Part shown: positions 37,230 to 45,729 of the stretch, piece by piece
Position numbering within the stretch: the stretch's first letter is position 1
How the letters are laid out: every line of letters starts with the position of its first letter
NCBI RefSeq assembly: GCF_030063135.1
Contig: NZ_JASISO010000001.1
Span: forward strand, 268,977-332,976
Direction of reading: 5' to 3'
From: Streptomyces sp. G-G2
Lineage (GTDB): Bacteria > Actinomycetota > Actinomycetes > Streptomycetales > Streptomycetaceae
DNA: 64,000 nucleotides
Program-made: the position numbers and the translations under genes
Notes under the pieces: model-generated
Databases searched by the model: none
Seen by the model: the letters and a program-made list of their open reading frames with translations, nothing else
What the model was told of the DNA's origin: nothing

Positions 37230-37730
37230 TCAGGTGCCGGTGGCGCCGTCGATGGCCTCGCGGAGGAAGTCGGCGTGGCCGTTGTGACGGGCGTACTCGT
37301 GGATCATGTGGAGCATCACCAGGCGCAGCGAGACGTCCGCCTCCCACCTCGCGTTGTAGCCCGTCACGTCGAGGGACTCGGCCTCGGACTCGAAGCGGCG
37401 CGAGAAGGCGGTCTCCGCCTCCCACGCGGCGAAGGCCTCGGCGCGGGTGGAGGAGGAGGCGTCGTACGCCTCCTGGAAGTCGTGCGTGTCGGACCAGACG
37501 AGCGGCACGTCCTCGGCCGCCAGGACCCGGCGGAACCATTGGCGCTCCACCTCGGCCATGTGCCGTACCAGGCCCAGCAGGGTGAGGGTCGAGGGCGGCG
37601 AGGCGCGCAGCCGCAGCTGCTCGTCGGTGAGGCCCTCGCACTTCATGGCGAGGGTGGCGCGGTGGAAGTCGAGGAAGGAGCGGAGCGTTTCGCGCTCGTC
37701 ACCGGTCAGCGGGGGTCCTGTGCGATCCAT
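37230..37730 (-). CDS. DinB superfamily protein (DUF664)
   Basis: Four-helix-bundle protein of 166 residues of the DinB/DUF664 group. Metal-ligand histidines are seen in LVRHMAEVERQWF and in LHMIHEYARHNGHADFLRE. Members include mycothiol- and bacillithiol-dependent S-transferases, and mycothiol is the actinobacterial thiol, so a detoxifying transferase is possible. The substrate is unknown. It is monocistronic by position, convergent with the SIP gene. Confidence 0.88.
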   Translation of the reverse strand: MDRTGPPLTGDERETLRSFLDFHRATLAMKCEGLTDEQLRLRASPPSTLTLLGLVRHMAEVERQWFRRVLAAEDVPLVWSDTHDFQEAYDASSSTRAEAFAAWEAETAFSRRFESEAESLDVTGYNARWEADVSLRLVMLHMIHEYARHNGHADFLREAIDGATGT

Positions 37731-37789
37731 GGTCGTGATCCTGTCAAGCGGCCGCGTGGAGCGAAAGGCCCGGGCGCGGTTCCGCCCGC

Positions 37790-37817
37790 GGGCCCGGGGG
37801 CATCACCCTCCGGGCCC
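37790..37817 (-). terminator. Possible intrinsic terminator of the GNAT gene
   Basis: GGGCCCGG and CCGGGCCC form an 8-bp inverted repeat about 40-65 bp past the stop of the leftward GNAT gene (37855). There is no T-run, as is common for Streptomyces terminators. More GC dyads follow, so the exact fold is uncertain. Confidence 0.35.
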
Positions 37818-37854
37818 GAGGGGCCCGGGCCCGCGGCGCCCGCGGAGCGGGGCC

Positions 37855-38643
37855 CTACTTGCCGACCCATACGTACGGCACCGTGACGCCCAGCACCCCG
37901 AAGCCCAGCCGCTCCAGGATCGGCCGGCTCTCGCTCGACGCGTCCACCTGGAGGTACGGGATCCCCAACTCGGCCGCGGCGAGCGCCCGATGGGTCACCA
38001 GGGCCCGGTAGATGCCCTTGCCGCGCCACTCGGGAACCGTGCCGCCGCCCCACAGACCCGCGAAGGACGCGCCGGGGGTGATCTCCATCCGGGCCGAACT
38101 GACCGGCTGGCCGCCCGCCATCGCGACCACGGCCAGGATCGTCTCCGGGGCCCGGGTCACCTGGGTGACCAACGCGTGCCGTATGCGCGGCCGGTCCTGG
38201 CCGAAGGCCTGGGCGTGGACGTCCATCATCAGGTCCACGCCCTCGACGTCCGTCACGTTCACCAGGGTCACTCCCTCGGGTGCCCTCACCTCGCCCACGA
38301 TGTCCGCGACCCGCGCCACCATCAGCGTCTCCGGCGGCTCCGGCACGAAACCGGCGGCGAGCAGCCGTTCACCGAGGTCCGCGGGGGCGTCGTAGTCGTA
38401 CATCTTCCACTCGAACTCCGACACCCCGAGGCCGTCGAAGTACGCGATCTGGGCCGCGATCTGCGCGTCCGCGGTGCTCTCGTCCAGGTCCGAGTGGAGC
38501 ACTCCGTTCCAGCCTCCTCCCCGCGAGACGCGTCGTACGACCGCCCCCGCGCGCTCCACCACGGACTGATCCCCCTCCGACTGGGCGCCCCGGCGGGCCT
38601 CGGCGTCGAAAAGGGCTCTCACTGCGTCAAGATCCATCGTCAT
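37855..38643 (-). CDS. GNAT family N-acetyltransferase
   Basis: Protein of 262 residues (ATG 38643; ATG 38637 also possible). The C-terminal half is a GNAT domain with the acetyl-CoA loop LWGGGTVPEWRGKGIYRALV and the closing motif YLQVDASSESRPILERLGF. The N-terminal half is a degenerate or helper domain containing FEWKMYDYDAPADLGERLL. Substrate unknown. It is divergent from a cupin-like gene with 54 bp between them. Confidence 0.85.
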   Translation of the reverse strand: MTMDLDAVRALFDAEARRGAQSEGDQSVVERAGAVVRRVSRGGGWNGVLHSDLDESTADAQIAAQIAYFDGLGVSEFEWKMYDYDAPADLGERLLAAGFVPEPPETLMVARVADIVGEVRAPEGVTLVNVTDVEGVDLMMDVHAQAFGQDRPRIRHALVTQVTRAPETILAVVAMAGGQPVSSARMEITPGASFAGLWGGGTVPEWRGKGIYRALVTHRALAAAELGIPYLQVDASSESRPILERLGFGVLGVTVPYVWVGK

Positions 38644-38697
38644 TCACGCAGCTCAGCAGCCGACCGGTCACCAGCGCAAGTGCATTAGCCTCCGGAC

Positions 38698-39177
38698 ATG
38701 ACCGATGGGACCGATCACAGCCGCCGCCGCACCGCCGAGAGCTCCGACGGGCTCGTCCACACCGGCAGGGCCGCTCCCGACGCCGCGGCCGACCGGGGCT
38801 GGCTCCTCGGCCACTTCAAGGACGCGGACGATCCGCGCCACAGCGCGGACGTGGAGATCAAGTGGGGCGTGCATCCCCGGGGTGACGAGCGCGCGCGGTG
38901 GGTGACCGGCGAGCAGCGCACCGCCCTCCAGGTCCTGATCAGCGGACGCTTCCGGCTGGAGTTCCCCGGGCGGACGGTGGTCCTCGCCGAGCAGGGGGAC
39001 TACGTGCTCTGGGGGCGCGGAGTCGACCATTCCTGGTACGCGGAGGAGGACACGGTCGTCCTCACCGTGCGCTGGCCCTCCCTCCCGGGCTACCGGGCGG
39101 ATCGGGTGGATCGGGCTGGCCAGGCGGATGGGGCGCCGGATGCGGCCGGCCAGCCGGACGAGCCGCCCGCCCCGTAA
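38698..39177 (+). CDS. Cupin-like hypothetical protein
   Basis: Protein of 159 residues. The central part looks like a small beta-barrel: LQVLISGRFRLEFPG, then VVLAEQGDYVLWGRGVDHSW and VVLTVRWP, with a glycine and a late histidine as in cupin motifs, although the usual metal-binding set is incomplete. WLLGHFKDADDPRH precedes it. The last 30 residues are a low-complexity D/R/Q/A/P tail. TAGCCT 5 nt before ATG 38698 hints at a leaderless mRNA. Function unknown; the cupin call is by pattern only. Confidence 0.6.
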   Translation: MTDGTDHSRRRTAESSDGLVHTGRAAPDAAADRGWLLGHFKDADDPRHSADVEIKWGVHPRGDERARWVTGEQRTALQVLISGRFRLEFPGRTVVLAEQGDYVLWGRGVDHSWYAEEDTVVLTVRWPSLPGYRADRVDRAGQADGAPDAAGQPDEPPAP

Positions 39178-39442
39178 GCCCTCCGCCCCGTAAACCCCCG
39201 CGTCCTGTGACGACGCACACGAAGCGGGCCGACGACCACGAATCGCTGCGATCGTGGAGGTGTAGACCACCTCGGGCATAGGCGTTCTTTCCGACAAGCT
39301 GCTCCCCGGCGACCGGCAAGGATCCGATCCACCAGGGAGCACGTTCGTTGGCAGCAAGCGCCCGCTGGTGCATACGGCACCGGCTCGTCGCCGTACTGCT
39401 CTGGCCAAGAAGACGGCACCGCAGGAATCCGAAGGGATCCGC

Positions 39443-39997
39443 ATGTTCTCGATAGACCTGGCCGACGACGCCCAGCTGTTCCCCCTGGAACCCCGGCACG
39501 CCGAGGAGTTCTTCGCCCACATCGACCGCGGCCGGGAGTTCATCGGCGAGCACATCGGCTTCGCCGACGCCGCCGCCGACCTGGAGTCGGCGCGCACCCT
39601 GCTGAACACCTATGCCCAGCGGACGGCCGTCGACGGCGGCAGGCTCTACGGCATCCGGGTCGACGGCGTCCTCGTCGGCGGCGTCCTCTACCGGATCTTC
39701 GAAGCGGACACGGGCAATTGTGAGATCGGCTGCTGGCTGGAGCCCGCCGCCGCCGGACGCGGTCTGGTCACCACGGCCTGCCGGATCCTGATCGACCACG
39801 CCTTCCACGACCGCGGCATGCACCGGGTGGAATGGCGCGCCTCCGCGCTCAACACCAAGAGCCTCGCCGTCGCCGAACGCCTGGGCCTGACCCGCGAAGG
39901 CGTCCTGCGCGAGAACTACCGGCACCGGGGCGCCCTGCGGAGCACCGAGATCTGGGCCGTCCTGGTCCACGAATGGCCCGCCGCGCCCACCGTCTGA
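39443..39997 (+). CDS. RimJ/RimL-type GNAT acetyltransferase (YdaF-like)
   Basis: Protein of 184 residues from ATG 39443, which has GAAGGGA 5 nt upstream. The frame is open to 39368, but the extra 25 residues look non-native. The family is clear from the acetyl-CoA site GCWLEPAAAGRGLVTTACRI and the terminal RVEWRASALNTKSLAVAERL plus EGVLRENYRHRG, typical of RimL/YdaF enzymes that acetylate N-terminal or small-molecule amines. The 265 bp upstream hold no credible gene. Confidence 0.86.
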   Translation: MFSIDLADDAQLFPLEPRHAEEFFAHIDRGREFIGEHIGFADAAADLESARTLLNTYAQRTAVDGGRLYGIRVDGVLVGGVLYRIFEADTGNCEIGCWLEPAAAGRGLVTTACRILIDHAFHDRGMHRVEWRASALNTKSLAVAERLGLTREGVLRENYRHRGALRSTEIWAVLVHEWPAAPTV

Positions 39998-40114
39998 GCC
40001 CTCCCCCGCGGGTGCGGCCGGGGACCGCGGCGGGTCCGGCCCGCCCGCCCCGGCCGACCGCGGTCCCCGGCCCGCCCGGAGCCGCGGCAGATCACGGCCG
40101 AGGCGCCGCGCGGC

Positions 40115-40147
40115 TCTCAGGAACCTCTCAGATAGGCCGCCTACCGT
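40115..40147 (+). promoter_or_regulatory. 11-bp direct repeats and -10 box upstream of a membrane-protein gene
   Basis: TCTCAG occurs at 40115-40120 and 40126-40131, exactly 11 bp apart, the spacing used by OmpR/PhoP-type response regulators. TACCGT at 40142-40147 is a good -10 for an ATG at 40155 (leaderless). The repeats occupy the -35 region, so a regulator bound there could activate transcription. Confidence 0.45.
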
Positions 40148-40154
40148 GCCCCGC

Positions 40155-40739
40155 ATGGACACCACGAAGACCTCCGCCAAGAACGCGCCCGAGCCGGGCG
40201 CCACCGACCCCGCAGACGCCACCGCCCCGGCCCCGGCCGCAGACGACGCGGTCACCGACATCGCGGACCTGGTGGGCGAGCCGGAGGGCGAGGACGGGGA
40301 GGACTCCGGGGACCTGCTGGACCAGGAGACCGAGGAGCGGCCCACCGGTGTCCTCGCCGCCGCCGCCGCCATCGCGGGCGCCGGTCTCTCCCTGATCGCG
40401 CTCAGCGGCACCTGGGTCTCCCGGGTGATCTCCGAGCGCCAGGGCCTGATCGGCCAGATCGACTCCGTCAACGCCACCTCGACGGAACAGAAGATCAACG
40501 CGCTGTACAGCGACGGCTGGCACATGACCGCCCTCGTCAACGGCGTCTTCTCCACGATCGCCCTCCTCATCGGCATGTTCGTGCTGGTCGGCCCCGCCTT
40601 CGGCGCCCCCGGCCGGGTCAACCCGAACTGGGTCAAGGCCGTCTCCTGGGCCGCCGTCGCCCTCGGCCTCGTCGGCGTGCTGATCTTCGGCCTGATGTAC
40701 TTCGACGTCCTCTTCCCGCTGCCCAAGGCCGCCGCCTAA
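40155..40739 (+). CDS. Hypothetical membrane protein with three transmembrane helices
   Basis: Protein of 194 residues (ATG 40155). An acidic, disordered cytoplasmic N-terminus of about 70 residues (EGEDGEDSGDLLDQETEE) is followed by three hydrophobic segments: VLAAAAAIAGAGLSLIALSG, ALVNGVFSTIALLIGMFVLV and SWAAVALGLVGVLIFGLMY. A loop with SERQGLIGQIDSVNATSTEQ lies between the first two. I do not recognise a family. The promoter carries 11-bp direct repeats, suggesting control by a two-component regulator, perhaps an envelope-stress response. Confidence 0.78.
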   Translation: MDTTKTSAKNAPEPGATDPADATAPAPAADDAVTDIADLVGEPEGEDGEDSGDLLDQETEERPTGVLAAAAAIAGAGLSLIALSGTWVSRVISERQGLIGQIDSVNATSTEQKINALYSDGWHMTALVNGVFSTIALLIGMFVLVGPAFGAPGRVNPNWVKAVSWAAVALGLVGVLIFGLMYFDVLFPLPKAAA

Positions 40740-40906
40740 GCGTCCGGCTGCCCCGCCTTAGGGCGGACCGCAGGACTCCGGGCCCCGCCTAAGGCCCTCG
40801 GGGCCGCCGAGATGCGGCATGCGCCCGATGTCCCCGTACCCCCTGGGACGAGATTCTTGGAACACACCGAACAAGGTGTCCGAGAAACGAAACCAGGGAG
40901 TACGAG

Positions 40907-41080
40907 ATGTTCGTATACGAGATCAACAACACCCACCGCGAAGACCTCCTCCGCGAGGCCGCCGAGTACCGCCGGTCGCTGCAGGGCGCGGACCGCGCCA
41001 CCCGCCGCGGCTTCTCCCTGCGCAAGACATCGGAGGGGACGGTGAGAGGGAACCGGAGCCGCTTCACCCCGGCCGCGTGA
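40907..41080 (+). CDS. Small conserved-looking hypothetical protein (57 aa)
   Basis: Short ORF beginning MFVYEINNTHREDLLREAAE with AGGGAG at 6 nt before the ATG. Composition is charged and helical, and it lacks the codon drift of random ORFs. I recall similar small proteins (MFVYE..N..HRE.L..EA) in other Streptomyces, but cannot verify this. It lies directly upstream of the LAL regulator gene, with a CACGTG dyad between them. Function unknown. Confidence 0.6.
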   Translation: MFVYEINNTHREDLLREAAEYRRSLQGADRATRRGFSLRKTSEGTVRGNRSRFTPAA

Positions 41081-41090
41081 CCCGCGCCGT

Positions 41091-41116
41091 TCAGCACGTG
41101 GTCTGACACGTGATGA
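41091..41116. promoter_or_regulatory. CACGTG dyad upstream of the LAL regulator
   Basis: TCA-G-CACGTG-GTCTGA-CACGTG-A-TGA is a 26-bp near-perfect dyad with two CACGTG palindromes 12 bp apart. It sits 45 bp before ATG 41161 and is a candidate autoregulatory site for the LuxR-type protein. Confidence 0.45.
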
Positions 41117-41160
41117 GAAGCGCACCGATTTCCAGTGCCGGTGTCCAGGACCGCTGTGCG

Positions 41161-44100
41161 ATGCTCGGCGGCGTGGAAACCAGATCTGTCAGCCCGGTGT
41201 TCGTCGGCCGCGCCGATGAACTGGCCGTACTCGTCGACGCGCTGAACCGCGCCGACGGGCAGGAACCCCAGGCACTCCTCATCGCGGGAGAGGCCGGAGT
41301 CGGCAAGACCCGCCTCACCGAGGAGTTCCTCTGCGCGGCGGACCGGCGGGGCGCCGTCGTGGCCGTCGGAGGCTGTGTGGAGATAGGGGCGGAGGGCCTT
41401 CCCTTCGCCCCCTTTTCCGCTGCCCTGCGCAGCCTGCGCCGCCAGCTCCCCGACGAGCTGATCGCCGCGGCCGCGGGCCAGGAGGACGAACTCGCCCGGA
41501 TCCTGCCCGAACTCGGCGAGACCCCCCGGGGACCCCACGACGAGGAGAGCACCGCCCGGCTGTTCGAGCTCACGGTCCGCCTGCTGGAGCGGCTCGCCGC
41601 CGACCGCACCATCGTGCTCGTCCTGGAAGACCTGCACTGGTCGGACACCTCCACCCGGCACCTGCTGTCCTACCTCTTCCGCAGCCTCGCCGCCGGGCGC
41701 CTCGTGGTCGTCGCCACCTACCGCGCCGACGACGTGCACCGACGCCACCCGCTGCGCCCCTTCCTCGCCGAACTCGACCGCCTGCGCACCGTCCAGCGGA
41801 TCGAACTCGCCCGCTTCAACCGCGCGGAAGTAAGCCGACAGCTCGCCGGGATCCTGGCCTCCCGACCCGAGGAAACCCTCGTCAGCTCCGTCTTCGACCG
41901 CTCCGACGGCAACGCCTTCTTCGTCGAGGAGCTCGTCGCCTCCCACGCGAGCGGCTGCCGCACCGGACTCACCGAGTCGCTGCGCGACCTGCTGCTCGTC
42001 CGCGTCGAGGTACTGCCCGAGGCCGCCCAGCGGGTGGTGCGCATCGTCGCGGAGGGCGGCTCCACCGTCGAGTACGACCTGCTCCTCGCCGTCACCCGGC
42101 TCACCGAGGACGAACTGCTCGAAGCACTGCGCGCGGCCGTCAGCGCCAACATCCTCCTCGCCACCCCCGACGGCGACGGCTACCGCTTCCGGCACTCCCT
42201 GGTCCGCGAGGCCGTCAGCGACGACCTGCTGCCCGGCGAGCGCTCCCGGGTCAACCGCCGCTACGCGCAGGCCATGGAGGCCGACGACAGCCTCGTCCGC
42301 GCCGGGGAGCGGACCATCCGGATCGCCAGCTACTGGTTCTACGCCAACGACGCGGCCAAAGCCCTCCCGGCGGTCCTCGCGGCCTCCGTCGCCGCCCGCC
42401 ACCGGCACGCCTACTCCGAGCAGCTCAGCCTGCTCGACCGGGCCATCGACCTGTGGGAGAGCGCCCCGGAGGAAGTGCGCCAGGCGCTGCGCCCGGCGGA
42501 CTACACCGAGGTGTACCCGCCGTGCGGCTGCGATCCCGAAACCACCCCGCTGCGCCGCCTCGACCTGCTGGCCGAGGCCACCGTCGCGGCCCGCTTCGGC
42601 GGTGAACGCGAACGAGCCCTGAAGATGACCAAAATGGCGCTGCGGATGCTGGAGGACGAGGAGGACCCGCTGCGCGCCGCCTGGTTCTGGACGGAACGCT
42701 CCAAGCTGATCTCCAGCCTGGGCCGCGGCGACGGCTGGACCGAACTCAGCACCGCCCAGGAACTCGTCCAGGGGCTGCCCCCGTCCCACGTGCACGCCGA
42801 AGTGCTCTCCCGGGCGGCGGGCTGGGGCATGCTGCACAACCCCGGCCTCGACAACATGGCCGCCGCCGAACGCGCCGTCGAATACGCGCGGATGGTCGGC
42901 GCCCAGGAAGTCGAGCTGCACGCGCGGATCACCCTGGGCTCCCTGCTCACCGACGCGGGAGACGTGGAGGGCGGCCTCGCCCTCATGTACGAGGTCAAGG
43001 ACCGGGCCACCGAACTCGGCCTGGTCATGCTCGCCGGTCGTGCGCATATCAACCTCACCTCTCAACTGGAGAACATGGGCCGCTCACAGGACGCGGTGGA
43101 GCTGGCGGAGGAGGGACTCCAACTCGTCGGCGCCTCCCGCCTCCTGGACTCCGAAGCCTGGGTCTGCGGCAACATGGCGGAGAGCCTGTACAGCCTGGGC
43201 CGCTGGGAGGAGGCCGCCGCCGCGGCCAAGCGGACCCTGCGCGTCAGCCAGAGCGCCGCTCCCCGCGGCTCCGCCTCGGCACGCCTGTCCTACCTCGCCC
43301 TGGCCCGCGGCGAACTGACCGAGGCCGCCCACCAGCTCGCCGCCGCCCACGACCACTTCGGCACCCACGACACCCAGCCCCAGCACCGCATCCCGCTGTA
43401 CCGCCTGGCGGTCGGCGTGGCCGCGGGGGAGGGCCGGATAGCCGACGTCCGCACGGAGGTCTCCGAGGCGACGGCCCACGGCTTCCCGCTCGGCCACCAC
43501 CGCTACGCCTGGCCGCTGCTGCTCGCCGCGGCCTCCGCCGAAGCCGACGCCCGCGGCCTCCCGGCCGCCGCCGAGGGCCACGCCGCCGCCGTGGCGGCCC
43601 TGCGCACGGCGGCGCTCGCCCTGGCCGCCCCGGTGCCGGTGTGGGCCGCCCACGCCGACTTCGTCCGCGCCGAACTGCTGCGCGCCGAGGACGCCGACAC
43701 CCCGGCCGGCTGGACCGCGCTGGAGGCCGCGATCCGGCCGCTGGACCGCCCGTACCTGCTGGCCCGGGCCCGCCACCGGCTCGCCGAGTCCCTGCTGGCC
43801 ACGGGCGGCGACCGGGAACGCGCCGCCACCCTGGTCCGCGCGGCCCACACGACCGCCGAGCGCCTGGGCTCACGCCGACTCCGCGAGGACCTGGCCCTGC
43901 TCGCCCGGCGCGGCCGCCTCCAGCTCACCGCCCCCGACGAGGCCGCCGCCCCGGCTCCCGCCGGGCCGGACGCGGACCCGGCGGAGAGCCTGGGCCTGAC
44001 CAGCCGCGAACGCGACGTACTGCGCCTGGTCGCGGCGGGCCGCACCAACCGTCAGATAGCCGAGGAACTCTTCATCTCCCCGAAGACGGCCAGCGTCCAC

Positions 44101-44196
44101 GTCTCGAACATCCTGGCCAAGCTCGGCGTCGCGGGCCGCGGCGAGGCCGCCGCCCTCGCCCACCGGCTCCGCCTTTTCACCACGCTCCCCTCCTGA
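41161..44196 (+). CDS. LAL-type LuxR family regulator with AAA ATPase domain
   Basis: Large ATP-binding regulator of the LuxR family, about 1011 residues. The N-terminal STAND/AAA ATPase starts VFVGRADELAVLVDAL. Walker A GEAGVGKTR is near residue 43 and Walker B VLVLEDLHWSD near 155. A long TPR-like helical middle follows, then a C-terminal HTH (LTSRERDVLRLVAAGRTNRQ, then IAEELFISPKTASVHVSNIL). Such proteins often activate secondary-metabolite or sugar genes. No biosynthetic cluster is next to it; the convergent neighbour encodes a sugar-dehydrogenase-like lipoprotein. Several starts are possible (GTG 41110, ATG 41161, GTG 41173); 41161 has AGGA 10 nt upstream. Confidence 0.9.
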   Translation: MLGGVETRSVSPVFVGRADELAVLVDALNRADGQEPQALLIAGEAGVGKTRLTEEFLCAADRRGAVVAVGGCVEIGAEGLPFAPFSAALRSLRRQLPDELIAAAAGQEDELARILPELGETPRGPHDEESTARLFELTVRLLERLAADRTIVLVLEDLHWSDTSTRHLLSYLFRSLAAGRLVVVATYRADDVHRRHPLRPFLAELDRLRTVQRIELARFNRAEVSRQLAGILASRPEETLVSSVFDRSDGNAFFVEELVASHASGCRTGLTESLRDLLLVRVEVLPEAAQRVVRIVAEGGSTVEYDLLLAVTRLTEDELLEALRAAVSANILLATPDGDGYRFRHSLVREAVSDDLLPGERSRVNRRYAQAMEADDSLVRAGERTIRIASYWFYANDAAKALPAVLAASVAARHRHAYSEQLSLLDRAIDLWESAPEEVRQALRPADYTEVYPPCGCDPETTPLRRLDLLAEATVAARFGGERERALKMTKMALRMLEDEEDPLRAAWFWTERSKLISSLGRGDGWTELSTAQELVQGLPPSHVHAEVLSRAAGWGMLHNPGLDNMAAAERAVEYARMVGAQEVELHARITLGSLLTDAGDVEGGLALMYEVKDRATELGLVMLAGRAHINLTSQLENMGRSQDAVELAEEGLQLVGASRLLDSEAWVCGNMAESLYSLGRWEEAAAAAKRTLRVSQSAAPRGSASARLSYLALARGELTEAAHQLAAAHDHFGTHDTQPQHRIPLYRLAVGVAAGEGRIADVRTEVSEATAHGFPLGHHRYAWPLLLAAASAEADARGLPAAAEGHAAAVAALRTAALALAAPVPVWAAHADFVRAELLRAEDADTPAGWTALEAAIRPLDRPYLLARARHRLAESLLATGGDRERAATLVRAAHTTAERLGSRRLREDLALLARRGRLQLTAPDEAAAPAPAGPDADPAESLGLTSRERDVLRLVAAGRTNRQIAEELFISPKTASVHVSNILAKLGVAGRGEAAALAHRLRLFTTLPS

Positions 44197-44294
44197 CCCC
44201 TCCTGACCCCTGACCCGTGACCTCCCCCTCTCCACGGAGCGTCCGCCCCGCCGCCCGCCGTCCCGCCCGACAGTGGCGGACCGGCGGGACCGGG

Positions 44295-45563
44295 TCACCG
44301 GACGGTCAGGCGCAGGACCCGGTCGTCCCCGGCCTCCGGCGTCCCCCGTCCGTCCGTCTCGCTCGTGACCAGCAGCAGCTTGTCCCCGCCCAGCGCGATC
44401 ACCGTCCGCAGCCGCCCGTACGTCCCCTGCAGGAAGGCCTCCGGCTCCGCCAGGGGTTTCGCACCGTCCAGCGGGATCCGCCAGAGCCTGGCCCCCTTCA
44501 GCCCGGCCATCCAGATCGACCCCTGGGCGAAGGCGATCCCGCTCGGTGAGGCGTCGTCGGTCTTCCACTGGGCCACCGGATCGATGAACCCGGGCTTGCC
44601 CGCCCTGCCCTCGGCCTCCGGCCAGCCGTAGTTCCCGCCGGGCTGGATCAGATTCAGCTCGTCCCAGGTGTCCTGGCCGAACTCCGAGGCCCACAGCCGG
44701 TTCTCCTTGTCCCAGGCGAGCCCCTGCACATTGCGGTGGCCGGAGGAGTAGACGACGGAATCCGCCTCGGGATTGCCGTGCACCGGCTGCCCGTCCGGGG
44801 TCATCCGCAGGATCTTGCCGCCGAGGGACTTCTTGTCCTGCGCGAGGCCGGTCTCCCCGGTCTCGCCCGTCCCCGCGTAGAGCATCTTGTCCGGGCCGAA
44901 GGCGATCCGGCCGCCGTTGTGCACGTGACCCTTCGGGATGCCCCGGAACACCGTGTCCGGGGCTCCCAGTTGCTGACCGGACTGTCTCTGCTCGTCATAC
45001 CTGAGCCGGGCGATCCGGTTGTCGGACTCCGTCGTGAAGTACACGTAGACCAGCCGGTCCGAGGCGTAGGAGGGGGACAGGGCCAGACCGAGCAGCCCGC
45101 CCTCGCCGCCCGGAGCCACCCCGGAGACCTTGCCGATCTCCGTCAGCTCGCCCGTCGTCGCCTTGACCCGGGTGATGGTCCCCTTGTCCCGTGAGGCGAC
45201 CAGCAGGTCCCCGTCCGGCAGCACGGCCACGCCCCACGGAGACTGGAGCCCCTTGGCCACCTCGCCGGACACCGTCACCGCCCCCTTCGCGGGGGGCAGC
45301 GAGGCCGACGCCCCGGGGGCGGGCGACCCTCCCCCCGCCTGGCTCGCCGACCCCTGCCCCGGTGGCGCGGAACCCGCCGACGGCCCTGATCCGGGCCCGC
45401 CCGCCGGGCCGCACCCCGCCATCAGGACCGCCCCGCACCCCGCCAGCGCCACGGCCGCCCACACACCCCGCCCGGCCCCTGCCCGCCCGGCCCCCGCACG
45501 TACGGCCCCCGCCCGGACCGTTCCTGCCCGGACCGCTTCTGCCCGCACCGCTCCTGCGCCCAT
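44295..45563 (-). CDS. Lipoprotein with PQQ-dependent glucose/sorbosone dehydrogenase-type beta-propeller
   Basis: Predicted lipoprotein of 422 residues. The lipobox is in AVLMAGCGPAGG, and a proline/serine/glycine linker precedes the propeller. Family landmarks are SPWGVAVLPDGDLLVASRDK, HNGGRIAFGPDKMLYAGTGE, GHRNVQGLAWD and GGNYGWPEAEGR, as in soluble GDH and sorbosone dehydrogenases that oxidise sugars with PQQ. Before the hydrophobic signal core the protein has five-residue repeats (VRAGA/VRAEA) from a 15-bp DNA repeat, giving an unusually long basic n-region. ATG 45563 is preferred because GGAAGGGAG lies 8 nt upstream. GTG starts nearer the signal core cannot be ruled out. Confidence 0.87.
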   Translation of the reverse strand: MGAGAVRAEAVRAGTVRAGAVRAGAGRAGAGRGVWAAVALAGCGAVLMAGCGPAGGPGSGPSAGSAPPGQGSASQAGGGSPAPGASASLPPAKGAVTVSGEVAKGLQSPWGVAVLPDGDLLVASRDKGTITRVKATTGELTEIGKVSGVAPGGEGGLLGLALSPSYASDRLVYVYFTTESDNRIARLRYDEQRQSGQQLGAPDTVFRGIPKGHVHNGGRIAFGPDKMLYAGTGETGETGLAQDKKSLGGKILRMTPDGQPVHGNPEADSVVYSSGHRNVQGLAWDKENRLWASEFGQDTWDELNLIQPGGNYGWPEAEGRAGKPGFIDPVAQWKTDDASPSGIAFAQGSIWMAGLKGARLWRIPLDGAKPLAEPEAFLQGTYGRLRTVIALGGDKLLLVTSETDGRGTPEAGDDRVLRLTVR

Positions 45564-45570
45564 CGTCCCG
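45466..45570 (-). repeat. 15-bp imperfect tandem repeat at the start of the lipoprotein gene
   Basis: Seven 15-bp units run from 45466 to 45570. On the forward strand examples are GCCCGGACCGTTCCT, GCCCGGACCGCTTCT and GCCCGCACCGCTCCT. On the coding strand each gives a five-residue unit close to AVRAG. The period is a multiple of three, so copy-number change would only lengthen or shorten the n-region. Confidence 0.75.
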
Positions 45571-45729
45571 CTCCCTTCCACCGATACCGCGGACCCTGCC
45601 GACCCAGCCGGTCCTGTCGATCCTGCCCTTCACAGGTCTCAACAGCCCCGGCCGTTCGCGAAGTTCCGCCCCCTCGTACACCCGATCGAGTGGGGATGAA
45701 CGGACCCCGGACGGGGAAGGGGGCCGGTT

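Noticed and set aside
39178..39442. Coding region between the cupin-like gene and the RimJ/RimL gene
   Set aside because: Only short arginine-rich readings are seen, plus a small GAGGTG-CACCTC hairpin; nothing supports a gene.
45466..45570. Tandem repeats considered as a CRISPR array
   Set aside because: Units are 15 bp with no spacers, lie inside a coding region and keep the codon period.
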